Shown here one piece after another: positions 16,595 to 23,619 of a DNA stretch of 33,846 nt. The stretch comes from Bacteroidales bacterium. GTDB taxonomy: Bacteria > Bacteroidota > Bacteroidia > Bacteroidales > UBA932. The position numbers and the translations under genes are program-made. The notes under the pieces are model-generated. The model was given only the letters and a program-made list of their open reading frames with translations. It had not been told where the DNA came from and ran no database searches. Where the stretch lies: contig JAGBJY010000037.1 of assembly GCA_017934185.1 (NCBI GenBank), positions 1 to 33,846 of the forward strand. Reading direction: 5' to 3'. Position 1 is the stretch's first letter. Every line of letters begins with the position of its first letter.

Positions 16595-16864
16595 ATGGCA
16601 AACGAGAATAAAGAAATCCGCTATCTGAACCCCCCGACCGTTGAGGTTCGCAAGAAAAAGTATTGCCGTTTCAAGAAAGCCGGCATCAAGTATGTAGATT
16701 ATAAGGATCCTGAGTTCCTCAAGAAGTTCCTGAACGAGCAGGGTAAGATTCTCCCTCGCCGCATCACCGGTACTTCCCTCAAGTTCCAGCGTAAAGTGGC
16801 CAAAGCTATCAAGCGCGCCCGCTCCATCGCTCTGCTTCCTTATGTTACTGACCTTCTTAAATAA
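16595..16864 (+). CDS. rpsR: 30S ribosomal protein bS18
   Basis: 89 residues, normal length. The conserved core is visible: [38 protein letters not shown], and [20 protein letters not shown]. bS18 forms a pair with bS6 on the 30S platform near the mRNA exit. It is the middle gene of the rpsF-rpsR-rplI unit, 8 bases before rplI. It is the only gene of the three with an SD, which may allow its translation to respond to anti-SD availability. Confidence 0.98.
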   Translation: MANENKEIRYLNPPTVEVRKKKYCRFKKAGIKYVDYKDPEFLKKFLNEQGKILPRRITGTSLKFQRKVAKAIKRARSIALLPYVTDLLK

Positions 16865-16872
16865 TCTGCCTT

Positions 16873-17319
16873 ATGGAAATTTTGCTCAAGAAAGATGTAG
16901 CCAACCTGGGTTACGCCGGTGAGATTGTGAAAGTTAAGGCCGGTTATGCCATGAACTACCTGGTGCCCCAGGGCTTTGCCACCGTGGCCACCGAGTCCGT
17001 GAAGAAACAGCATGCAGAAACCCTTCGTCAGCGCGCCCACAAAGAGGCCAAGCTGGTTGCCGATGCAGAGGCACTGGCCGCTACCATCAATGCTCAGGTA
17101 GTGGAGGTGAAGGTAAAGGTGTCCGAGAGCGGTAAGCTCTATGGCAGCGTTACCACCATGGATCTGGCCGAGGCCCTGAGCGCCAAGGGTCTGAACATTG
17201 ACAAGAAGGACATCACCATCCTCGCCGGTGAGGTGAAGGAAGTGGGTGAGTACGAAGCTTCCGTGAAGCTGTACAAAGCCATCAAGGGAACCTTCAAGTT
17301 CAATGTGGTAGCCGAATAA
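16873..17319 (+). CDS. rplI: 50S ribosomal protein bL9
   Basis: 148 residues, the standard two-domain length. The N-terminal domain has MEILLKKDVANLGYAGEIVKVKAGYAMNYLVPQGFA, followed by the long connecting helix and the C-terminal domain (SGKLYGSVTTMDLAEAL, then EYEASVKLY). L9 binds 23S rRNA at the base of the L1 stalk and limits frameshifting. It is the last gene of the operon; an intrinsic terminator begins 22 bases after its stop. Confidence 0.98.
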   Translation: MEILLKKDVANLGYAGEIVKVKAGYAMNYLVPQGFATVATESVKKQHAETLRQRAHKEAKLVADAEALAATINAQVVEVKVKVSESGKLYGSVTTMDLAEALSAKGLNIDKKDITILAGEVKEVGEYEASVKLYKAIKGTFKFNVVAE

Positions 17320-17340
17320 TTTCGGTTTACAGAAAACAAA

Positions 17341-17375
17341 AATGGCTTGCGAAACCTTTCGCAAACCATTTTTTT
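17341..17375. terminator. Bidirectional intrinsic terminator between rplI and the GT4 gene
   Basis: aatggcttgcgaaa (17341-17354) pairs with tttcgcaaaccatt (17357-17370), with one mismatch and a 2-base gap, so the effective loop includes closing pairs. It is followed on plus by a run of T to 17375. Read on minus, the stem is followed by TTTGTTTTCTGT, so it can also end the convergent GT4 transcript that stops at 17377. Confidence 0.85.
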
Positions 17376-17376
17376 A

Positions 17377-18543
17377 TTATTTCTCCAGGGTGGCGGCCAG
17401 GGCGTCCCGGAATTGGATGGCCGACTTTTCTATGTCGTATTCATCCATGGACTTGGCATGTTTCATGCCCATTTCCCACCGCTCCTTGGGATGGTCCAGC
17501 CAGTAGTCGATGCGCTGGGCCAGCGCCTCCGGATTCTGGGCGGGGAACTTGCAGCGTCTGTGCAGGGCAAACTGCGAGGTCCCGCTGTAGCGGCTTACGG
17601 CGATGATGGGGCAGGCGCCCTGCTGCATGGCCTCCATAATGGACAGTCCCTCCACTTCGATGGGGGCGCAGTGCGGGCAGAGGTCGGCCGAAGCGGCCAG
17701 TTGCCTTAGCTCGTCTCTGGTATTGAAGGTAAAGACGGGCTCATAACCAAAGACGCCTTCCTTGAACATCTGGGCGGCCTTTTTCTTGTAACGCTTGCTC
17801 TGGGGACCGTTACCGGCAAAATGGAGCTGTATCCGTTGGGCATATTTGCTGTAGCGCATGGCTTCCATCAGGGTGGGCTGGTCTTTTTCGTGCGCGAGGC
17901 GGCCGATGTAAAGAATCCGGAAAGGCCTGTCCGGGCTCAGATAATCCTCCGGCGGGACGTCGGGGCGGGTGCATGCATCCGGAATAATTCCGTTGGAAAT
18001 GACCCCCAGCGTTGCCTTGAAGTGGTAGCGGCGCAGGCGGTCCAGCACCGTTTCTGTGGGGCACTGGACAAAAGCGCAGGCATCGTAAATATACTTTTTC
18101 CAGGCTTTGAGGAGCGTCCGGTTAATCCATCCCCACTTGCGCAGGGGGCCGATGCCCAGGGAATAGGTGAGGTTCTCCGGGAACATGTGGAAAGTAGCCG
18201 TAAGGGGTTTGCCTAATTTCTTGGCAATCCTGATGGCCTTCCACTGCAGGACAAACATTTCTTCCAGGTGAACCACATCGGCCCAGCGGATGGCCTGCTC
18301 GATGACTTTTATATCGCCGTCGGCATAGGAGAAACCGCTGGATTCGATGATGGGCTGGAAAACAGGGAACTTGAATTCTTTCAGGGGAAAATCCGGTTGC
18401 GGCCCGTCAGGGTCCGGGTTGGGACCCGCCAGGATGCGCACATCCTCTCCAATGGCCTTCAGGGCAGCCACGGTGCGGCGGGCCGATGCAGAAATGCCGT
18501 TTCCCCGGATATAATAATTATTGATTACAAACAGTATTTTCAT
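17377..18543 (-). CDS. Glycosyltransferase family 4 (GT-B)
   Basis: 388 residues from ATG 18543. The frame is open further upstream, but MKILFVINNYYIRGNGISAS is the standard start of this family and avoids a long overlap with the sugar porter gene. The acceptor half has the glycine-containing N-terminal loop. The donor half has ILYIGRLAHEKDQPTLMEAM and the E-x7-E signature EVEGLSIMEAMQQG. It likely transfers a hexose from a nucleotide sugar to a lipid or glycan acceptor in the cytoplasm. It lies 13 bases after the MFS sugar porter and probably closes that transcript. The acceptor is unknown. Confidence 0.88.
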   Translation of the reverse strand: MKILFVINNYYIRGNGISASARRTVAALKAIGEDVRILAGPNPDPDGPQPDFPLKEFKFPVFQPIIESSGFSYADGDIKVIEQAIRWADVVHLEEMFVLQWKAIRIAKKLGKPLTATFHMFPENLTYSLGIGPLRKWGWINRTLLKAWKKYIYDACAFVQCPTETVLDRLRRYHFKATLGVISNGIIPDACTRPDVPPEDYLSPDRPFRILYIGRLAHEKDQPTLMEAMRYSKYAQRIQLHFAGNGPQSKRYKKKAAQMFKEGVFGYEPVFTFNTRDELRQLAASADLCPHCAPIEVEGLSIMEAMQQGACPIIAVSRYSGTSQFALHRRCKFPAQNPEALAQRIDYWLDHPKERWEMGMKHAKSMDEYDIEKSAIQFRDALAATLEK

Positions 18544-18556
18544 AGCGGGCGCAAAG

Positions 18557-19819
18557 TTACCTATTTTTCCAGTAACTTTCAATTTCCTCCAGCGTTTTTC
18601 CTGTCGTTTCGGGGATATATTTCCACATAATATACAGGTAAGGGAGGCACATGAAAGCAAAGAGGAAGAAGGTACCTGCGGGGGTAAGGTTCACCAGCAT
18701 CCAGGGCGTGAGCTGGCCAATGAGGTAGGTGCCCACCCAGAGGGCGAAACCGGCAATGGACATGGCAAGGCCGCGTACCCGGTTGGGGTACATTTCGCTC
18801 AGGAGCACAAATACCACGGCACTGATGCTGATGGCGGTGCAGAACACATACAGGAGGAAGAAAGTGAGCATGAACCAGTTGGGAAGGTGCGTGGAGGGCA
18901 GGAAGTACAGGCCAATCATCAGAAGGCATACAATCATGCCGCCAACGCCCCACCAGACCAGTTGTTTGCGCCCCACCTTGTCAATGATCAGCAGGGCAAT
19001 GACGGTGGTGAGCATGTTCACCACGCCCACCAGGATGGTGGAGAAGAGCGGATCTTCAAAACCGGCATCCTTGAAAATGGTAGGGCCATAGTACAGCACG
19101 GCATTCACGCCCATGAACTGGCCCAGGATGGCAATGAGGGAGCCCACAATGACGGCCAGCAGGATGCCGGGCTCCTTGAGGGCCTTCCACTCCTCGCTGT
19201 TGTCCTTGCGCTGTCCGCGGACCTCCAGCCAGCGAGGGCTTTCGGGAATGAAGAAAATCAGGACCAGGAACAGGAGGTCCGGAATGGCCTCGGCGCCCAG
19301 CATCGGCCTCCAATATTCGGCCATGGTGGTACCTTTCATAATCAGGTAATTGGCCAGGTAGGCCAGGAGGAAGCCCACGGTGATGGCCAGCTGGTACATG
19401 GAAACCAGGGTGCCGCGTTTGTCGGCCGGAGCCACTTCCGAAATATAGATGGGGGAGACAATGGACACGACGCCGATGCCGAAGCCCCCCACGATGCGGT
19501 AAATCACAAGGTCCGTAAAACCCTTGCAGACAGCGCAGCCGATGGCCGAGATGCTGAACATGATGGCGGCGATGAGCATGGTTTTCTTGCGGCCCAGGAA
19601 GTCGCTGAGCATGCCGGCAACCAGCACGCCCACAATGGAGCCGATGAGGGCGCAGCCCACGTACCAGCCGGTGGCCATTTCGTCCAGGCCGAACTGTCCG
19701 CTCACCACTTCGGTGGTACCGGAGATGACGGCGGTGTCGTAGCCGAAAAGGATGCCGCCCAGCGCGGCAACCACGGACAGGAATACAATGTATCCCATGG
19801 AATAGGTTTTCTGGCCCAT
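18557..19819 (-). CDS. MFS sugar porter (sugar:H+ symporter)
   Basis: 420 residues with 12 predicted helices. Family signatures are present in order: GGILFGYDTAVISG in helix 1, SDFLGRKK after helix 2, the PIYISEVAPADKRG segment, PESPRWL before the central loop, SEMYPNRVRG in the C-half and the end motif IPETTGKTLEEIE. It should import a monosaccharide across the inner membrane. It is slightly shorter than the usual 450-480 residues, mainly in the central loop. It begins 1 base after the DUF4434 stop and is followed by the GT4 gene. The divergent AGE epimerase hints at an aminosugar or mannose-type substrate, but the sequence does not settle it. Confidence 0.92.
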   Translation of the reverse strand: MGQKTYSMGYIVFLSVVAALGGILFGYDTAVISGTTEVVSGQFGLDEMATGWYVGCALIGSIVGVLVAGMLSDFLGRKKTMLIAAIMFSISAIGCAVCKGFTDLVIYRIVGGFGIGVVSIVSPIYISEVAPADKRGTLVSMYQLAITVGFLLAYLANYLIMKGTTMAEYWRPMLGAEAIPDLLFLVLIFFIPESPRWLEVRGQRKDNSEEWKALKEPGILLAVIVGSLIAILGQFMGVNAVLYYGPTIFKDAGFEDPLFSTILVGVVNMLTTVIALLIIDKVGRKQLVWWGVGGMIVCLLMIGLYFLPSTHLPNWFMLTFFLLYVFCTAISISAVVFVLLSEMYPNRVRGLAMSIAGFALWVGTYLIGQLTPWMLVNLTPAGTFFLFAFMCLPYLYIMWKYIPETTGKTLEEIESYWKNR

Positions 19820-19820
19820 G

Positions 19821-20912
19821 TTATTTGAGGTTAAAGTATTCTTTGTAACGGTCGTACAGATGTCCTGCCTGCAGGTAGGCGCTCTGGGGACTCATGAAAT
19901 GGCTGAATTCAAAGGTGATGGCTTTGTCGTAGCCGCAGCGCCCAGCGGCTTCCAGCTTCAGGCGCAGTTTGTCGAACTTCAGGGGGAAGAACTTGATGGG
20001 CATGTCGCGGTCGAAGGTTTCGGCATTGGTCCAGCACTGCATGCCGTAACGGTCGGCCAGTTTCTTGTTCACGGAGAAGAAGGCGTCCAGTTCGTCGTAG
20101 TCGATGTGGCCGTCCTGGAAGGCACAGGCGTCCACGTATTCATGGATGCCGTCAAAAATCTCGTTCCACTCCCGCTCGTGCTGCTCTACAGAAACGGCCT
20201 GCTCCTTGGAGAGGTTGCCGCCGGCCGCATCCACGGCCTTCTTGCCGTCAATCCAGGGGGAGATGAAGGTGGGAAGTCCGCCGCTGACCTCCTTGCACTG
20301 GCGGCCCATGGTGCGGAAACTCTCGATGGCCCCCTTGGTGGCGCGGGAAATTTCACCGGAGATGTACCAGCCGGCGAAGCTCTTGTATTTGCTGCCGTAG
20401 CGCTCCCAAACCTCGTCAATGACGTATTTGTTGCTTTCCACCTCGTAGCTCATGTCGCGGGTGTCCCAGTATTTGCCGGAATCGTAGAGGCCCAGCATGA
20501 ATTTCATGTCATACTTCTGGGCCAGGCGGCAGAACATGTCAATCAGGTCAACCGAGGGCATGTAGCAGCCCTTTTTCAGGAGGTAAGGGGAGGGGTAGGT
20601 GATGAATTTCCGGTAGCCGCAGCGGATATCGATGACGGTATCGATGCCGATGGCTTTCATGTAGCGGAAGTCCCGGTCCCATTCGGCCTCGCCCCAGTTC
20701 TGGTGGGGAATGTCATGGGAAATCTCGTCCAGGAAAGTGCCGGTGATGGGGAGGGCATTGGCCTTGGGGACAATGAGCTGGGATTCCACGGAAGGGTCCA
20801 GCTCGATGCCGTACTTGTCGGCCTTTTCGCCGGGTTTGCAGGCCGATGCCAGCAGCGGCGCCGCCGCCGCGGCCAGGGCGCCTTTTTTCAGAAAAGATCT
20901 TCTGTTTTCCAT
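19821..20912 (-). CDS. DUF4434 exported protein with twin-arginine lipoprotein signal
   Basis: 363 residues. MENRRSFLKKGALAAAAA is a twin-arginine (Tat) signal, and ASAC at 22-25 is a possible lipobox, so it is probably exported folded and lipid-anchored. The mature part fits a DUF4434 TIM-barrel-like fold: ITGTFLDEISHDIPHQNWG near the start, FMLGLYDSG and GWYISGEI in the middle, ITFEFSHFMSPQS near the end. Acidic residues in these strands would suit a glycoside-hydrolase-like active site, but no activity is established. It leads the minus-strand transcript with the sugar porter and GT4 gene. It faces the AGE epimerase across a 71-base divergent promoter. Confidence 0.82.
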   Translation of the reverse strand: MENRRSFLKKGALAAAAAPLLASACKPGEKADKYGIELDPSVESQLIVPKANALPITGTFLDEISHDIPHQNWGEAEWDRDFRYMKAIGIDTVIDIRCGYRKFITYPSPYLLKKGCYMPSVDLIDMFCRLAQKYDMKFMLGLYDSGKYWDTRDMSYEVESNKYVIDEVWERYGSKYKSFAGWYISGEISRATKGAIESFRTMGRQCKEVSGGLPTFISPWIDGKKAVDAAGGNLSKEQAVSVEQHEREWNEIFDGIHEYVDACAFQDGHIDYDELDAFFSVNKKLADRYGMQCWTNAETFDRDMPIKFFPLKFDKLRLKLEAAGRCGYDKAITFEFSHFMSPQSAYLQAGHLYDRYKEYFNLK

Positions 20913-20944
20913 ATCAGGTTTTATAGTGTGTTTCTTTTTTCATA

Positions 20945-20976
20945 CAAAAGTATTATTTTTGTCTTGGAAAAACAAA
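20945..20976 (-). promoter_or_regulatory. Promoter of the DUF4434-porter-GT4 unit
   Basis: On minus, -33 TTTG is at 20976-20973 and -7 TACTTTTG at 20952-20945. The spacer is exactly 20 bases, matching the Bacteroidota consensus. The -7 box abuts the oppositely facing -7 box at 20954-20961. Confidence 0.7.
20954..20961 (+). promoter_or_regulatory. -7 box TATTTTTG of the AGE epimerase gene
   Basis: TATTTTTG fits TAnnTTTG. The -33 position, 19 bases upstream, reads TTTC (20931-20934), one base off TTTG. ATG 20984 lies 22 bases downstream. The box is back to back with the minus-strand -7 at 20945-20952, so the two polymerases would compete for nearly the same DNA. Confidence 0.6.
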
Positions 20977-20983
20977 GAAAACT

Positions 20984-22162
20984 ATGACCAAACAGGATTT
21001 TGCCGCCATGGCGGCCCGTTACAAAACCGAATTGTATGACAGCGTACTGCCTTTCTGGCTGGAGAAGTCCCAGGACCATGAGTTCGGGGGCTATTTCACT
21101 TGCCTGAACCGGGACGGCAGTGTCTTTGACACGGATAAGTTTGTGTGGCTGCAGGGCCGCGAAGTATGGATGTTCGCCATGTTATATAATAAGGTGGAGA
21201 AGAATCCGGCCTGGCTTGCCTGTGCAGAACAAGGCGCCAAATTCCTGGAAAAATTCGGCCATGACGGCAACTACGACTTCTATTTCTCGCTCACACGCGA
21301 AGGTAAGCCCATCATCCAGCCGTACAACATTTTCTCCAACACCTTTGCCTGCATGGCCTTCGCCCAGCTGGCCGTAGCTACCGGCAATGAGCATTATGCC
21401 GATATTGCCCGCAAAACCTTCCAGCGCATCCTGGACAGGCGTTCCAATCCCAAGGGCCAGTGGCTCAAGGCCTATCCTGGCACGCGTCCCATGAAGGATT
21501 TCGCCCTTCCCATGATTATCTGCAACATGGCCCTGGAAGTGGAACCCATCATTGAAGACAAGTCCCTCCTTGATAAGACCATCGAGGAAGCGCTGCACGA
21601 AGTATTTGACGTGTTCTATCAGCCGGATCTGGGCGTGATGGTGGAAAACCTGGCCCCGGACGGCAGCCTTATCGACTGCTTCGAAGGCCGCAAGGTGAAC
21701 CCTGGACATGACCTGGAAAGCCTGTGGTTCATGATGAACCTGGGACTGCGCCTCAACCGTCCCGACATCATTGACAAGAGCATGGAGATTGCCCTCCGCG
21801 TAATTGACTATGGCTGGGACAAGGAGTACGGCGGCATTTTCTATTTCATGGACCGCAAGGGCTATCCCACCCAGGAACTGGAGTGGGACCAGAAGCTCTG
21901 GTGGGTGCACTTTGAGAGCGCCATTGCCATGATTAAGGGCTACCAGCTCACCGGCAACGAAAAGGCCCTGGAGTGGTTCCTGAAGCTGGACGAGTATCTT
22001 TGGACTCGCTTCAAGGACCCGGAGTATCCGGAATGGTATGGTTACCTGAACCGCCGGGGAGAGGTGCTGCTTCCGCTCAAGGGCGGCAAGTGGAAAGGCT
22101 GCTTCCATGTGCCCAGAGGCCTGTACCAGATAGGTACTATTCTGGATGAAATAGCCCGTTAA
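20984..22162 (+). CDS. N-acylglucosamine 2-epimerase (AGE) family sugar epimerase/isomerase
   Basis: 392 residues, the normal (alpha/alpha)6-barrel length. Residues expected at the active site are visible: Arg59 in WLQGREVW, His242 in NPGHDLESLW, and His375 in GCFHVPRGLYQ. Family members interconvert GlcNAc and ManNAc, or epimerise/isomerise mannose, glucose or cellobiose-type sugars. Bacteroides NanE for sialic acid breakdown is in this family. No sialidase or NanL aldolase is nearby, so the substrate is open. It is transcribed divergently from the DUF4434-porter unit. It shares the four bases TTAA with the stop of the convergent FAD oxidoreductase. Confidence 0.9.
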   Translation: MTKQDFAAMAARYKTELYDSVLPFWLEKSQDHEFGGYFTCLNRDGSVFDTDKFVWLQGREVWMFAMLYNKVEKNPAWLACAEQGAKFLEKFGHDGNYDFYFSLTREGKPIIQPYNIFSNTFACMAFAQLAVATGNEHYADIARKTFQRILDRRSNPKGQWLKAYPGTRPMKDFALPMIICNMALEVEPIIEDKSLLDKTIEEALHEVFDVFYQPDLGVMVENLAPDGSLIDCFEGRKVNPGHDLESLWFMMNLGLRLNRPDIIDKSMEIALRVIDYGWDKEYGGIFYFMDRKGYPTQELEWDQKLWWVHFESAIAMIKGYQLTGNEKALEWFLKLDEYLWTRFKDPEYPEWYGYLNRRGEVLLPLKGGKWKGCFHVPRGLYQIGTILDEIAR

Positions 22163-23619
22163 TCTTCCGGAAGCTTAACCCAGGTTTCATTGGCCCAGCC
22201 CACGGTGCGGCCGATGCCTTGGACTTCCCCGCGCAGGCCTTTTTCCTGAAGCTCGCGGAAGCCGGGGTCGGAGGGCTTCAGGTCCAGGAAGGGGAGGAGG
22301 TAGCAGCCATGGTCCAGCAGCAGGCTTTGCACCGCTTGCACAGGCACTTCTGAGGGGTGGAGCCCCTTTTGGACTGCAAGGGCTGCCAGTGCTCCGGCGG
22401 CCTGGCCCAGTTCCATCACAACGGGTTGGAGGCGGGTGCTGCCGTTCATCTCCCAGGAGGTGGAGATGGCTTTGTCGGCCACCAGGAAGTCTTCTACGCC
22501 AAGCGGGATTAGCACGCCCAGCGGCACGCTGAAGGAGGGGATTTTGCCAAACCACAGGTGGGAGAGCTCCTCCCGGCGGGGATTTTGGGTGTGGTGATGG
22601 TCTACGGGATAGTCACCCACCGCAATGGCGCGGGTGTAAAGGTCAAAGTCATAGGGGCGCTTGGCTGCTTCCACTGTCATGGTGTCCCGGCCGGCGATGC
22701 GCCGGGCTTCGCGCCAATAGGGGAAGAAGGGGAGACCGTCCCCGGTGGGATAAACGTCATCGGTAATGCCAAGGCGGGTGTAGCCCAGTTCCGTCTGAAG
22801 GTAATAAAGATACCCCAGAGTGTGCAGCTTGGCTTTCTGCACTACGGAGTCCCGCTGCTGCGGGCTCATGTCCAGGTATTCGGCAAAATAGTCGTTGCCG
22901 CCCTGGGGCCAGTTGAGCATCAGATGCCCGTCCGGGAGGCGTCCGTAGGAGAGCATCATCTCCGGGCTCCAGGTGTCGCAGCAAGTGCGGTACAGCTCCG
23001 GGTCGTAGCCTTCCGGCGCTTCCATGGGGACGTTGTGGTCGTACTCTTTTACGATGGCTACATAGGTGAAGTCCTGGGCCGACAGTCGGTCACTAAGCTC
23101 CTCACAACCAACGGCTTCGGCCACATCTCCCAGCTCTGTTCCGTCCACAAGGATGCGGGCTTTTACCTGCGTTCCGTCGGAAAGGCGCAGCTTCCATCGG
23201 CCTTCGATGGCCTCTACGCCCGTTTCAAGACGCAGTTCCACTCCGGCCTCGCGGGCCATATTCTGCAGCACCTCGTTCCCTACGGCGGGATTGAAAAGGA
23301 TGTTGGACACCCAGCCGGATTTCAGGGCCTCATAGCTGCCGTAGCGGGCTGCCAGGGAATCGGTAAATTCCCCGAACAGGCCTCCGCGGAGCCGGTAGTT
23401 CCCGTCAATGGCACTCACCCCGGCCGAAGTGAGCATGCCTCCCAGCCAGGGCGTGGATTCCACAATCAAGGTTTTGGCACCGTTTCTGGCAGCTTCTATG
23501 CCGGCCGTGGTGCCGCCTGCACCACCGCCGATAATCACCACATCGTAAGTAGGGGTGCAAGAAAGGGCCGCTACAAGCAGCAGCCCTAATCCCAAATGTT
23601 TATTCGTCTTTCTTCTCAT
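22159..23619 (-). CDS. Exported FAD-dependent oxidoreductase (lipoprotein)
   Basis: 486 residues. A hydrophobic signal ends LLLVAALSC with a lipobox Cys21, followed closely by the dinucleotide-binding start YDVVIIGGGAGGTTAGIEAA (GGGAGG at 31-36). WLGGMLTSAGVSAIDG, VDGTELGDVAEAVGCEEL and the C-terminal STRLQPVVMELGQAAGALAA match the FAD_oxidored group common in polysaccharide-degrading Bacteroidota. The reaction is unknown; oxidation of a sugar or organic acid is plausible. ATG 23619 lies inside the last codons of the acyl-CoA synthetase gene, so it is coupled to it. A Sec-type lipoprotein signal on a FAD enzyme is unusual, since cofactor proteins more often use Tat. Confidence 0.85.
   Translation of the reverse strand: MRRKTNKHLGLGLLLVAALSCTPTYDVVIIGGGAGGTTAGIEAARNGAKTLIVESTPWLGGMLTSAGVSAIDGNYRLRGGLFGEFTDSLAARYGSYEALKSGWVSNILFNPAVGNEVLQNMAREAGVELRLETGVEAIEGRWKLRLSDGTQVKARILVDGTELGDVAEAVGCEELSDRLSAQDFTYVAIVKEYDHNVPMEAPEGYDPELYRTCCDTWSPEMMLSYGRLPDGHLMLNWPQGGNDYFAEYLDMSPQQRDSVVQKAKLHTLGYLYYLQTELGYTRLGITDDVYPTGDGLPFFPYWREARRIAGRDTMTVEAAKRPYDFDLYTRAIAVGDYPVDHHHTQNPRREELSHLWFGKIPSFSVPLGVLIPLGVEDFLVADKAISTSWEMNGSTRLQPVVMELGQAAGALAALAVQKGLHPSEVPVQAVQSLLLDHGCYLLPFLDLKPSDPGFRELQEKGLRGEVQGIGRTVGWANETWVKLPED

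Noticed and set aside
20984-22162. Assigning the AGE-family gene as the sialic-acid epimerase nanE
   Set aside because: The family covers several sugar epimerases and isomerases, and no sialidase, NanL aldolase or ManNAc kinase is nearby to decide.
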